Assembly: GCA_026315105.1 (NCBI GenBank)
Contig: CM048744.1
Span: 980,957,721 to 981,021,720 of the forward strand
Length of the DNA: 64,000 nucleotides
Origin: Locusta migratoria
Lineage: Eukaryota; Arthropoda; Insecta; Orthoptera; Acrididae
Reading direction: 5' to 3'
This document shows positions 21,437-33,890 of the stretch, one piece after another. Made by a program: the position numbers and the translations under genes. Position 1 is the stretch's first letter. The number at the start of each line of letters is the position of its first letter. The notes under the pieces are model-generated. The model made no database searches and was not told where the DNA came from. It saw only the letters and a program-made list of their open reading frames with translations.

Positions 21437-23450
21437 TTACATTTCTGACCTAATGTTTTGACTTTCATTTTCAAAAGTCAAATCTGTTAAGTTGCTGTCA
21501 GTTGTAGTTAAGACAATATCATTCAACTTTACATTTTCCACTTTGCTTTCAAGACAAAATAAAGTTTGATCAACATGTTTCCTGTTTCCTGCATTTACAT
21601 TTCCAATACAAATATTTTTAAACCCTTCATTATCAATAACACCAATTATCCGTTTTTCATCATTTATAGCTTCAACATACTGCTCAGTACCCAATCTATC
21701 TGTTTCATTACCATTTTCCACAAAGTACCTACTTTCAACATTTTCATGTAATGTATAAACTTTACAAAGCATAATATTTTCATCTTCAACATTAACATCA
21801 ACATTTTCATTGTTAATACATTGTTCTCTACACAAATCGACAGAGACATCATTACTGTCAACATAATCCTCATCCTTATCATCACCATCATCATCAGAGC
21901 CACTAATTTCAAGATCAAAAATGTCATAGCTACAGGCATATTATCATTGCACTTAGTACAACAAATATTATTCAAATTACAATTGTCAGGTTTGGGTAAA
22001 AAACTCTTGTCACAATTAGATATAGGCCTACATTCATTTTCCAGTTTACGAAAATCAATTCTACGTTTCTTATAAACACCATTGACATTTTCTAGAGGTT
22101 CAACACAAGTGTTTTCAAGTACAATTTTATCCAAACGCTCTGCATTACAGCTGTCATTTACTATCACATGTACATCATCTTTAATTTCATAATTAGCAAG
22201 ATTATTGTTTTCGCAATTACCTACAATTTCCAAGTCATTGTTGTTATAGCTTTGTGGTCTAATGCCATGTTTCCTACCATTAAATTCTGTTGAAGGTACA
22301 TTATGACATCCAAATGGTACATTACAGCTTTCAAATTTCAATCTTTGTTTAGAATTTCCTCTATATTTACTTTTACCATTAAAATGATGATTACCATAAA
22401 CATTATGTTTTTTGCCACCCCCTATTAAATTTATTACTGTGGTTAGAGTCTTGCCTTTCAACAGGTTTGTCAATTTTGTAAACAAAATTTAAAAATTGTT
22501 CTACATCATCATCAGGTGCTTGCATTTTATTCCCATTGCAAATCTTTTGGTAACCTTCTTTGTAAGACAATGATTTGTGTCATAGCATCTAGTGGATATT
22601 CCAAGTGAATCAAAGTGTTTACCTCTTCTTTACAAAAATCAAACAGTCCTCTTGGTCTTCTATTGTATATAGGTCCATACAAGAATCTACTTTTAACACT
22701 GTGTTGGTCACTTTCTGACCAAAACTCTTTTCCAATTCCTGAAAATTTGTCCAAAGTTTTACGTTTTGATTAGCCCAACTTAAAGCTTCTCCATTCAAAA
22801 AGTATTTTACATATTTTATTAGCATCAGTCATACCTTCAACAAAATTGTTCTCGGAGTATATAATAAAATCAACAGGATGCAAATTCTTATCTGGGAATC
22901 TCTTTACAGGAATATTTGACCATAAACCAAATTATGAATGACATTTGTGAACATATTATTGTCAACACAGATACCAGATGATTGTACACTGTCAAAATCT
23001 TCATTTACAACTTTGTTTAGGCCTACTTTATCAATGCTTACATTTAAACTTCCTACTTCTGATTCTACAGGTTTAAATGAATTTTTAACCTTTTCCCCTT
23101 TCCCTATTAACTCCTTTAACAAAGTCTACACTTCTTTCCATTGTCTGCACTGCTGATTCTACTTCATGAAAACAGCTCTTTACATAGCTGTCATTTATTA
23201 GGCCTAACTCAGTATTCACTAAATTTTCATTACATTTTTTAAGTTCAGTAACTTCACACAAAACTGTACGTGTATTAATTTGATCACCTTTAATTTTCTC
23301 TACTGATTTGTCTTTAATTAAATTTTATTAAATTGTTTCCTATTTCACCTGTAGCTTATCTAACCTCTGATTTTATTCCATTAAACAATACCCTTTTACA
23401 CTTGATGCATTAATATTTTCTTTGTCTTTATCCATGTTGAATAAATTGCA
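21437..23450 (-). pseudogene. Gag-like protein of an LTR-type retroelement, decayed
   Basis: On the - strand the reading starts near 23437 and runs through several frames. The best piece is at about 22825-22527: YFLNGEALSWANQNVKLW, NFQELEKSFGQK, then KEFWSESDQHSVKSRFLYG, GLFDFCKEEVNTLIHLEYPL and VLQRRLPKDLQWE. The pattern LxGxAxxW...W..F...F...FW...L...LP is the general architecture of Ty3/Gypsy-type Gag. That is family knowledge matched by eye. A basic, asparagine-rich part follows (22485-21990), then a frame change into an acidic tail ending at 21437. No protease, RT or integrase is seen, and no long terminal repeat pair was found. Strikingly AT-rich compared with the LINE and PLE copies. 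Alternatively it is an arthropod gag-derived gene, but the stops argue against that. Confidence 0.55.
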
Positions 23451-24200
23451 CTCAAATTAGTAAAAATCAAAGTTTAATAACACTTACAGTTTTTGGCATC
23501 CAGTCCAGTCCAAGTCCAAACATAATGTAACTTTTGGTCTTACTTCAGTGTCCTTTTCTTCCAACATAAATTATCATTTCATCTTGAAACCCATGCCATT
23601 CACATTGCTTATTATTGCATTTACAAAATATATCGACTTGAAGAAGATTCTGGTCTCATTTCTTGCAATTGCATTACGAAAGCATATTCATATTGTTTCT
23701 TTTTCCTTTTTCTGTGTCTCTGAAACATGCCACATTTATAGATTCAACAAATTAACAGCATTTCCCGGCATAGATGCACCAATTCTAGTGTTGTTACACA
23801 CCGTTAGAACTACATTTTATGTGTGTTTCATAACTTAAAAGTCATACATCACCTTATTGTCTCGGTCATTCAGTGGTAGATCCAGTAGTTTTAATAGCTC
23901 TACTGCCTTTATATAATTATGAAAGCATCAAGACAATGGGTTCTTCAACGTCATTTGAAATTCAAACATGACATATTTCACTTTATGTATTTTTATTTGC
24001 AATCTTGGTGAAGTGCACAAACAGAAGCTGACATGAAGTTTACAAATAATTGACTGAAGTAAGACTCACTAAGACTTCATAACTACTACTAAAGACTGCC
24101 TGTGTTCGCACCAATTTGCGCGTATTAATACAATCTGATTTCCGAGAATATTCTAGAACACAGGAATGGTTAAATACAGTTTTAAGAAATGAGTAGTTTT
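23451..24200 (-). other. Possible leader or LTR region upstream of the gag-like gene
   Basis: AT-rich sequence on the 5' side (- strand) of the gag-like reading. It has an AATAAA-type signal on the - strand near 23995 and a GC-richer patch at about 24100-24160. It could be an LTR plus leader. No second copy is visible on the other side, so this remains a guess. Confidence 0.25.
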
Positions 24201-27200
24201 AGTGTAGAACTATCTTCTATGAAATAAATATGGATAAAATTATGACAGTTATATTAAAAGCATTTTCATGACGAAACAAAACCAATAATGGGAATATAAG
24301 TATTTTATGATAACAGCAGTAATTTCATTTGTTATTTGTCATTTGTTATTTGAAATGGTTAAAATAAACTAATTATGCAATTTTACAGTCAGCAAAGTAT
24401 TGCATTAAGGTCAATACATTATGGAAGAACTCAGATAATGGTAGTTATTAATTTCATTAACAAACACCTTATTGTCCAACATCAGGACTTTCAATAAATA
24501 ATTAATTAAGTAAGTTTATTAGAAGACCCAAGTAATGAAAGTGATTAAATCAATGTGACCAGGCAGTAGTGTTATAAAATGCTTATATAATATAAATAAC
24601 GAATATTAGGGTGTAATACTATGATCAAATGTGGTATCGTAATTTGCATATTTCCAAACAAGCAGAATTTTATAGGGTATGTACATTACAATATGTATAG
24701 TTCAGTTACATTTTAAGGCTGTTTCACCAGCATCATTGTCATCTTTTTCCTATGTCAATTTGCATCCTATACACAGCTCACATAAATAAACTGCCATTAC
24801 CTTTTACTGAACATATCAGAATGTTATACATATTAAGTTCTAGAATGGATGACTTTTGTAACAAATAAATAACTATATTGTTTTTACTTTTATTAATCTG
24901 ATAAAACAGCTAATACTGTTCATGTTTAGTGCCACTTAGCTTGTACATTGTTGATGAATTATTCTTTTATGAATTTCAGTGGTTGATGCTGTAATTATAG
25001 CGGTAATTAAGGATGATATTATCACAGTTTCACCCTACATGATCCTATTCCATTTCATTGTATGGATGCACAGAATACCAGTTTCTAGAAATTTGTTTCT
25101 TCTGAAACATATTCTGTAAAACTTGTAGGAGTACCAGACGTGTGCCTACCTCCTGGTTGATGGAAGATGTAATGTTAGAAGATGAATGCAGCATGTCAGG
25201 TGAACAGCGTGTCTGGAAACATGTTCAACTGCTCATTCAAACCTTCTTGCGGTCTTCCGGGTTGGTTTGAGCTGTGTACACATGCCAGAAGCAATAAAAG
25301 TAAGATAATTAGAATTGTCACTGCAACTTGTATTATTTTTAGCTGTTTAAGTATGTTATTGGAGAGCAATAGGGTTCTGCATACTCAAAATTTTCAACAC
25401 ATGTGTCTGAAAATTTTATATTCATTCCTTCTGTGTACATTAAATGTTGAATGATACTTTTAACATTTGTAAAATGTAGTTCAGTACCATTATTGATATA
25501 AACACTCAAACACTTTGTTACTTTTGAAATGTTAGTGATTGAATTCTATTTAAATTCTCAAAATCCCATCATAATTGGAATTAAAAATAGAGCTAGATTT
25601 CAAGACAATATGAAATACTCTGATTTCCAAATGAAGCTTTATTGTTATCTAAATATAGAAACATATCTGACATTCCTAGAATTTTGTGCAGTTTAAATAA
25701 AGTGGTTACTGTAAATAATTGTTCATATTATACATTTTGTTTTGAGAACTGCACTGCAATGTCTCTTTGAAAATCTTCTCAGAGTTGTTTCTTTGTGTGT
25801 ACTATCTTTTGTGTTTCAAATATACATGTGTTTACACATAAATCTGTATATTGTGTGTGGAGGATGTACGCAAGACATTAGATATGAGATTATGTAGTTG
25901 AAACTCCAGTCTTTACAAAAAAAATATTTTTAATAAATGTTCCAAGTGCCTGCTTCAAACTCTCTTCGTGCACATTGGGACATCCATGTCTCATAATATT
26001 ATGTGAATTGTCTATCAATTTGTGTGCTTATGGGTTGGATTCCACCAATGTTTATAGTGCAAATATGTAATATAATTTTTTACATTCGAGTTCCTACTGA
26101 CTGATAGAAATATTACTTACTGTTCCCTGTAAAATACACAGTATTTTCTAACAGACAGTTCTTTCTTCATTTGACCATTGTGGTTGTGTGGTGAACAACT
26201 TGTGGTCCTGTACAATAATGTGACATGATATTTCAACATTGTTATAAAAAGTTACACTGTATAACACCAAGCCTGTTGCCTGTTTTGTGATTATATTGTG
26301 TAATCGTTTTAAAGGTGCAGAAGTTATGCATCTCATTTCAGATTTTTAGTGTAGTGTGAGTACAATTTTAATAATGTAAATGGTATGAACAGTCTCGTCT
26401 GATTAAACAATGTAGCCTTTCCAGTCACAGAACATTTGTATACTGCATGTAAATTGTTCTGTTTACTTTTCACAAATTTCCCATAAAATGTGTCATGCAG
26501 TACTTCTTTTTCATGTAATAGTTATGCCTGAAGCAGAAATTTGTTTTCCATAGATGTATGTCATACTGAAGAAAAGTAATACAAATGTTTTCACCGTTTT
26601 AATAACAATAAGCATCCTAAGAGCTGATCTATATGTGAAAGTTGCAAGCCAAAATTATTTACCCATGAACTCTCATGAGACAAGGGCCAAAATATTTTAT
26701 GGTGTTTATGTATTTTTATTTGGTGTTATAACTGTTTTATTGTTGCAAATATATTTCCTAGTTTTATTAGGACATCAGTAACAGTGGATATGGGACACAT
26801 TTTAGAGAATTACCTATTTAATATAAAATTTGATTTATTTTGTTTGTGGTTCTGTATTTGATTCATGTCCTAGTATATAGTCCTTTAGTATACATCATAA
26901 TCCCATGTATTATTGGTATGAAACCATTGGTACCCAAAAGGTTTCTGTTGTTGAAGTCAAAAGAGAAATGAATACTGTAATTTTGTGATTTTTGAAACAT
27001 TGTGTTAAGATATTCATAGGGATTGAGAAATTACATAGAGCTGTTGACTTGTCACGGTGTTCCTATGTACCTATGAATTGGATTGATTTCTGGGTTTTGC
27101 ATTATTTTCAAGAAAGTGTTAGCATATTGTGGTGAATTTTACAACAAAAAAAAGAAACCTTTGAGTGCAAATGAAAATGTTATTGCATTGAAAATTAGAG

Positions 27201-29606
27201 AAGATAATGTAAATTTAAAGTTAAAACTATAAAAAGATATTTATAATAGGATAACTTAACAAAACAGCATGCAGTAGTAATATTGCAGGAGCAATAAAAT
27301 ATTAAAAGAATCACAAGCATCTGCATGCAGATGTTTCACATGCTGAGTGCAAGAAGAATTTATAGAGTGTGTTACAGTTTAAAAGAGTGTCAGTTAACTA
27401 CTTGGAGAGGACTTGGAAGAAAATTTCCACTGTAACCAGTTCCAAGTTGTCTGCACTCCTTTGTAATGTTTATTTATGCGTATCTTTCAGGAATAAATAT
27501 AGAACCCTATCATTTTGTAAGTCAGGAAGACTGTAGTGGCATGCTGGTTTGGTAAGTTTTGTTGCGTTATTCATATTTTAACTAAAAGAAATTAAACTAT
27601 TTCATTTCATGCCATAGTGGACAGAGGCATTCTATATTTCTGCGATTTCAAAATTACTGTCAGGCAGAAAAGTCCTCTAATATTACATAGCTACCAACTT
27701 TTAGTAGAATTAAAAGTGAGGCTAAATAGCCGTTTCATTTTATTATGTATGCTGGGAATCTGAGCACATATTATATGACAACATTCCAATAGTTTCTTCG
27801 TAACATGCAGATCAGTTATAGAGAAGTGCCTTCTGCGAAAATAGAAATACAGACTCATGAAGAGCAGCAGTATTTGTCATCTATATCATCACATCATGAT
27901 TTCCTCTAAAATGTCCCATGTGGATGGAAGTGCTATTCCATTGCGTTTCTTCATTGTTATATAGTTTTTTTTTTGTTTTTTTTTTTTTGTTTTTTTTTCA
28001 TTTTGTGGTACTATTTTCTGCCATCATAAGTTTTTATTGTTATTGTTGTTTATTAGTATTGTCTAATAACAATGTTCCATTCTTCCCTTCTATCTTTTCT
28101 TTAAGCCTACTGAAGGATGATTTATCTAAAGATAAGGTTTTTTTTTTTTTTTCTTTTATTAAATCCAGTTAGCCTGTGGAATGAACAAGAGTATCTTCAG
28201 TTTTTGTTTGCATTTTATTTTATCATTAATGGCACATTTTGTTAGTAGTATAAAGGCAACTTTTACTGTACTCTATTTCTGCAAAGTTATTACCATGTGT
28301 GTAACAATGTATTACAATAATGAGTATTTGGAGTTTGTTTACCTCTGAATATATCTGTAGATATTCTTCTGTCTGAATATTCACATTAAGTGCTTGTATA
28401 GTATCTTTGGACTTCATTTGCTGATCTTGATCTTCCTTACATTAGTGATTTTATTATTGGAATATACTGAACTATCAATTAGCACTGAGTCTTTTTGGAT
28501 ATATTTCACTGTTTAAATCTCTTACACCTTCTACAACTTTTCATTACCACTATAGATTTCAATTTTATATATCTTTGTCACCATTAGGTTTTGTTTCTCA
28601 AAGTTGCATATATGTATATAAAGAGTATAACTGATGAAGTGAAACTGAAACCAAATAAAGAAAATTAGGCTTACTAATGACAACAGACCAACACTTGAAT
28701 GAAAACAGACTGAAATGCTACTTTTAAGAATCAGTGGTTCCTTCACCTGTGAGAAGAACAGAGAAGATTTTTAGGAAATAGGAGTATCTATTGATATTCA
28801 AGAAAGTTGTAGTAGATCTCATATCTCACTTCTTTATACATTATGGAGCAATAAGCTTTCATGGATGTTGATGTGCCAGACTTAAAACATGTTTCACTTC
28901 TTCTTTTAACTTGTCCATTCCTGTTTGCTTTTAAACAGATATCTTCAAATGGAAACAAAAGAAAAATTTTACTTCTATATTGTAAGTGGCACTGAGAAAA
29001 ATGTTGTAATAAATATCTTCATTTTTTTATACTCATGATATTGTTATTTTTTGTTTACATTATTTTTTATGTTTGGTAATGTGCAGTTTTCAGTGATGAA
29101 ACTACCAAGTTCTAGTAGCTATTACTGGAAGGAATTTTTTCAGAATTAAATGATAGATGACTTATACAATGTGCCTTGAACTGACATTTGTTCATGGCAA
29201 TGTAGTGAATGTTGTGTCTACCATAAAGGTAGTGATCCAAGCCTCATTCACTCCACCACACCTCTCCTTGCCCTCCCCATATTCTGTCTCTCTCTCCCTT
29301 TCCAGCCAGCATATTATTATCATCACCTCTCATGCATCTTATATTACCATTACTGCAAATTATCCATCATCTTCCATCACTTTGTTACTATATTTTTCAT
29401 TATTCCTATCTTTCTGGTTTGAATTTTTACATCATGTTTGACTAACAAAAGAAATTATTTCACACCATTCTTGCAGACTCTTCCTATCTGACATTTTGTT
29501 TACAACAAGAAGGCTGAAGTGTCAAGTTATGACAAGTATGATATGATTGGTACAAAGAATTTTATATTCCATAGGGCCTGCAGTGTGGTAAAGACCAGCA
29601 AGTGAC

Positions 29607-29607
<1 letters not shown>
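24201..29607. other. AT-rich intergenic sequence, no gene seen
   Basis: About 5.4 kb with no open frame that resembles a protein and no recognised repeat family. Poly-T tracts occur at 27966-28000 and 28139-28152. It could include distal 3' UTR of the PKC transcript, but nothing in the sequence shows this. Confidence 0.6.
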
Positions 29608-29644
<37 letters not shown>

Positions 29645-29892
29645 CCAAAACACTGCTATTTAATAATATTTATTTGAAGCATACTTTGTAAACATACAAC
29701 ACTGTGGTTGTAACTATCAAAATACAAAACAAGAATTAAAATTACCAACCAAATTTGACAGTCTGTATACAGACACTTATATGTCTTATGTATGTCAGGC
29801 CATCTAGACTTAACTGTCACTTGAAAATGGCAACGTAAGCTGAAATGGGACTGCCATGTTCAAATAAATATTATTAAATACCAGCGTCTTGG

Positions 29893-29933
<41 letters not shown>
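29608..29933. mobile_element. Small inverted-repeat (MITE-like) element with TAA/TTA ends
   Basis: A (TAA)n run at 29608-29643 and a (TTA)n run at 29893-29933 bound a 326-base unit. Inside them, 29641-29678 is the reverse complement of 29859-29896 with three mismatches in about 37 bases (CTATTTAATAATATTTATTT matches a right-arm copy). The centre contains a perfect palindrome GTCTGTATACAGAC. No coding capacity. Fits a non-autonomous foldback element; the family is unknown. Confidence 0.7.
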
Positions 29934-29935
<2 letters not shown>

Positions 29936-30263
29936 CAAAGAATTTTGGCTATGATAGTCTAAATGGCTATAATCTATTTCGATATAAAAATTTAAAGTTA
30001 ATATTTGCAACAAATTTTGTGGTTTATTATTAATGAGGTTATTTATCTGTGTCTTGGAAACCTGACTATTTTTTCACCTGTCTGGGATAATGATAGACAA
30101 CCACTCACTCATGACAGACTGATATGTGGAAAACGAAAACACATGCAGAAAACAGTATTCACACTAGTTTTGGAGCTCTTTCTGTTTCTTTAGTCATAGT
30201 ACACAAATTCACACCACAAGTGCTTGCGCCCCCCCCCCCCCCTTCCTTCTGGGGTCGCACGAG

Positions 30264-30320
<57 letters not shown>

Positions 30321-30879
30321 TGTGTGTGTGGAGTGACATTACTAAAAAAGAGCAAAGACCTGAAAATTTGTGTGAATACTATTTCTATGTCAATCAGTTT
30401 GCTTTAGATTAGTAGTTGCCTTCTGACCATTTATTTAATTTATAATTATCCTTTTGTTTGGTGTGTCTCAAATTGTTTTGAGGCATTCCATTGTTAATGT
30501 GGCCAAGTGATAATATTGTTATAGATTTTGTAATTTTTCTTTCAGAGGCTGGAGTGAGTACATGTTTTGGTGAAATGTACATGTAAAGATTACATTATCT
30601 AATTTCTCATGTGAAACAAAAACATCATCCATACATTGCAGGCTTCCATGGGTGATATTTGTATTTTCTTTTCTGTTAAACTTCTTTTTGTGTGTTTGAA
30701 TTTCTATGACCTCTATGTGCATCCTAGTATTCATAATGATTCAGTTTTGATGAAACCACAGGTATCAGAAAAACCAATTTTGTGATTCCGTGGTCCCTGT
30801 GCTTGTTCTAATGCAACAGCAGTAAACAATAATTTTTCTTGTTACCCTAACAATAACTGGTTTTAATGCGTTGTTATGC
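29934..30879. other. Non-coding, with poly-C and GT tracts
   Basis: No gene. It contains a 14-base C run (30229-30242) and the GT/GC-rich microsatellite listed separately. The remainder is AT-rich and unrecognised. Confidence 0.6.
30265..30330. repeat. GT microsatellite with GTGC interruption
   Basis: A long GT run that changes to TGCG units at about 30301-30320 and back to GT. Simple sequence. Confidence 0.95.
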
Positions 30880-31720
30880 AGAGCTTATGTAATGTTGACC
30901 ATAAGTGTAATGGATCTCATATACTCTGTGGCAAGCAGCAGGCATAGGTACTTTGCAATGCTCAATGATTTGTGCAAGTTCCTTGTTCTGTTAAACACTG
31001 TGTCCGAACTATGTCTTCCAAATACTATTGTGATCCACTTTCTAAGCAGTTTTATAAGTGGATGCAAATACCCTATTTTGCCATTTCTCCTGAAATCAGT
31101 TCTTATATGATAGAGATTATTCTCAAAGTATCATAGATCACACATGTTATGTATGTTAGGGATGATAATTGGAATTTCAATTAAGGTATCTCTCCATGCG
31201 AATGGACATTCTGCAGACATTGTGCCTTGAAGATTTATTGGTTTTCCTAAGTATCTGTGTATCCATTCTTTCTCTTCTTCCACAGTCAACTTAATATTAG
31301 AATTAATTTCATTCATAAAATTTATGATTCTGAGTGTTCTTTTTACTCCATGAGGCCAAATAACAAAGGCATCATCAACATACCAAAATCAACAAGAGGG
31401 CTTCTTGTATGATGTTATCACATCATCAGTTTTATCAAAGGATTTGTCATGTCAATGAAAATTGTTACTGAGAGATAGTATTTATAGATATTTGGCACAT
31501 ACTTTGTGAAAATACTTTCCATCTGTGACATAATGTCTTTAAGAGCAATCATAGTAAACAATAACAACATGGAAACTGACAACCAAATCACTTGAACTCA
31601 ACTTTAAGAATTTTAATTATTTGATGAAATCTTTAATGTGTCAGTTTTTCCTACAAATGACTGTAAGTCAAACAGTCTATAATACCAATGGTAGGCTATG
31701 CTATCTTTCTTATTTCAGAA
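30880..31720 (-). mobile_element. Penelope-like element fossil, second lineage
   Basis: The - strand reads, at about 31400-31317, KKPSC then WYVDDAFVIWPHGVKRTLRI, continuing NFMNEINSNIKLTVEEEKEW at 31316-31260. YVDD followed by FVIWPHG is the catalytic motif C of Penelope-type reverse transcriptases. At 31067-30885, RHSSDTVFNRTRNLHKSLS, followed by residues aligned to the start of the GIY-YIG domain, marks the RT-endonuclease linker. Upstream, 31700-31420 is too decayed to read cleanly. Stops and indels are many. The wording differs clearly from the WTQG-type copies elsewhere in the window, so this is another PLE family. Confidence 0.8.
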
Positions 31721-32199
31721 AATTGTCCTTAATGAAAGTAAACATTTGACAATAAGAAGTAAAGGAACACTTTCTTAAACTGCAGTCATGATATGTTGGA
31801 TGCCTGTATTCTGAATTGCACATCGAGTTTCCTTGGCTATTTTACCAGTTATGATTGATAAGCAATTTGTTTACAAACTAGATATGGTGTTTACTTTTGT
31901 ATTAGCTAAGCAGCTTTTAACTACCTATCAGAGATGTGAATTCCAAATCATTTCAGATAATGTATGGAGAAATGTTGCAAAGTCTTAGCTTTACTGTTAT
32001 TGTGGTGGAAGTTTCCTTACTGATATTATATTACAACTATGTCACCATTTGTGTAACTATTAATTCTGGGTTTTTGCAGATAATACACATATTAGTACTT
32101 GGTAATGAAACAACAGTGTACAACATGATTAAAGGGTAACATTTTTTAAACATCATATTTGTCTCTTATTTTACACAGAAGTTTGAAATTTAGTTCAAA
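31721..32199. other. AT-rich sequence, nothing recognised
   Basis: I see no gene or repeat match in this stretch between the Penelope-like fossil and the GC-richer island that follows. Confidence 0.5.
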
Positions 32200-33890
32200 A
32201 GGCCCAGCAAACTTCATCTGTAACAGTGGAAAAACAGTGTCTGGTGACATCAGCATTACGCTCAATAGTGCTTCAAATAGCAGAGTGTCAACATTTCTTA
32301 GAAAAAGGCCAGTGCTCTGAAGTTCATAAGAGGTATAAGGTAGGTTAATGATAAGAAATTGGCTACAGATTTCACCACAGGTCTGCCCAATGCTGCCATA
32401 GTGGTGATTGGGAGGCCATCAAGCCCTTCACAACCCACATTTAATCCCTCCTGTAGTCAACTCTACCACAGAGCTCAGAAAATCGTAGTTTCTGTGTGGG
32501 CAGCAAATAAAAGTATTTCAACTCTGCCACACACAATTGAAAGCAAAATGGTTCAGGAGGTACCAGAAAGGTCATAAATCAAACCAGCTCTTCCCTTGTG
32601 GCATTGATTCTCACCAGCTTTGTGGTCAAAACCATCCGTTTATAGTGTAATGAACAATAAGACAATGTTCTTCATTACTTTTGACACTGTTGGCAATACA
32701 AAGATTATTTCACTCTTCTCAGAGGTTATTGTGGCATTGCAAGCCTAATGAACAAGATCACACCCAATCAGAATGCTTTTCCATATCAGTGTTTGGATAG
32801 GTATACTGGTTGAAACGACTAGGGCTGTTTTGAAGCTATTTAATGAAATTTGAAAGTAATTAAAAGCAGCAATGTGTGTTCCTGTCTCATATCCACTTGT
32901 GGCATGATAATGTTAGCAATGTATTTGTGCAGTGGTTTCAATACCCATTCAGCTGTCTGCCTCTGTGCTCGTGACATTGAATTTGTTTGTGAGCATGTGA
33001 AATCAAAGTTTTGCTTGACCTCAAGCTATAGAACAGGAGGGAAGGGTTAGGCAGCTGTGCATCTTAAAGTGCTCAACAAGATGTGTGGTGGGCACTAAGG
33101 ATATTGCTGAAATGGGGAAATTAGTGGGAGCGCACTACCATGCCATTTATGCATGTGTTGATGTTACGGCCCTTCTGTAATCATTCCACTTGAGGGCATG
33201 AAACAACAATGCTGAGAAAGCATAATTGTCCTTTGTTGCTTCAGATCACATTCATCTTCTTGAATGATAGAAAAAAGGCCCTAGTGTTTTCGCACTGTTC
33301 CCCAGAGCACAACATGTGGTTGTGCTACACTTCAAAAGTGTGAGATCACTTTCAGTGGGGTTTTCAGCCCCATGGCCTCCCTAGAGAAAGGTTAAACCAT
33401 TTATGGGGTAGCAGCATTGTTGAGGCTGGTTAAGAATTTTGGTCTGTGCTCATCCCACTATTGTAATTTTCAACCACAAAATTTGAGAGCCCAAATGCCC
33501 CAAGGATCAGGTGGTTTTGTTGACAAATTTAATGCTACACACTGAAGCCTGCTGTTTATTCTGATTGCTGGTCTGTCTGAAAGGTTTTCCTGAGAAAATA
33601 ATGTTTGTGTCAGGTATCTGGGCATGCAGTTTAGACTTCCATTGTAGATTAATCCAAAGAAGGGGTGAAATGTGAATAAGTGTGTATGTGAGGGCCTCCT
33701 TGTGTGACACATCACTGATGGCATTGGGCAAATTGCAAGCCAGTGTGGCATCATCAACCTAAAGCCCTGGTGTTTTTTGTTGGAATCGTTGCCACTTAGC
33801 TATTTGAAACATTGCTAAGCCCAACTGTGTCATCACAGGCCACCATGCTTCTGCCTCATTACAGATGAAGGTGGAAGGCACTTCCCAAGT
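32200..33890 (-). other. Unidentified GC-richer island, possible decayed element
   Basis: Base composition is clearly less AT-rich than on either side. The - strand has longer, though broken, readable stretches, for example 33757-33470 and pieces toward 32200. None of the translations gave a motif I recognise. The contrast with the flanks suggests an old inserted element rather than host intergenic DNA. It could also be an ancient pseudogene. Confidence 0.35.

Noticed and set aside
21821..22075. Plus-strand frame with isoleucine-rich, membrane-like sequence
   Set aside because: It is the complement of the acidic/asparagine-rich gag-like reading and has no support of its own.
27491..27516. 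Possible tiny exon between a CTTTCAG acceptor and a GTAAG donor
   Set aside because: Only 26 bases, no coding link to PKC, and such site pairs are expected by chance in AT-rich DNA.
29157..29441. 94-codon frame with serine/leucine-rich sequence
   Set aside because: Low complexity from a pyrimidine-rich stretch; no similarity recognised.
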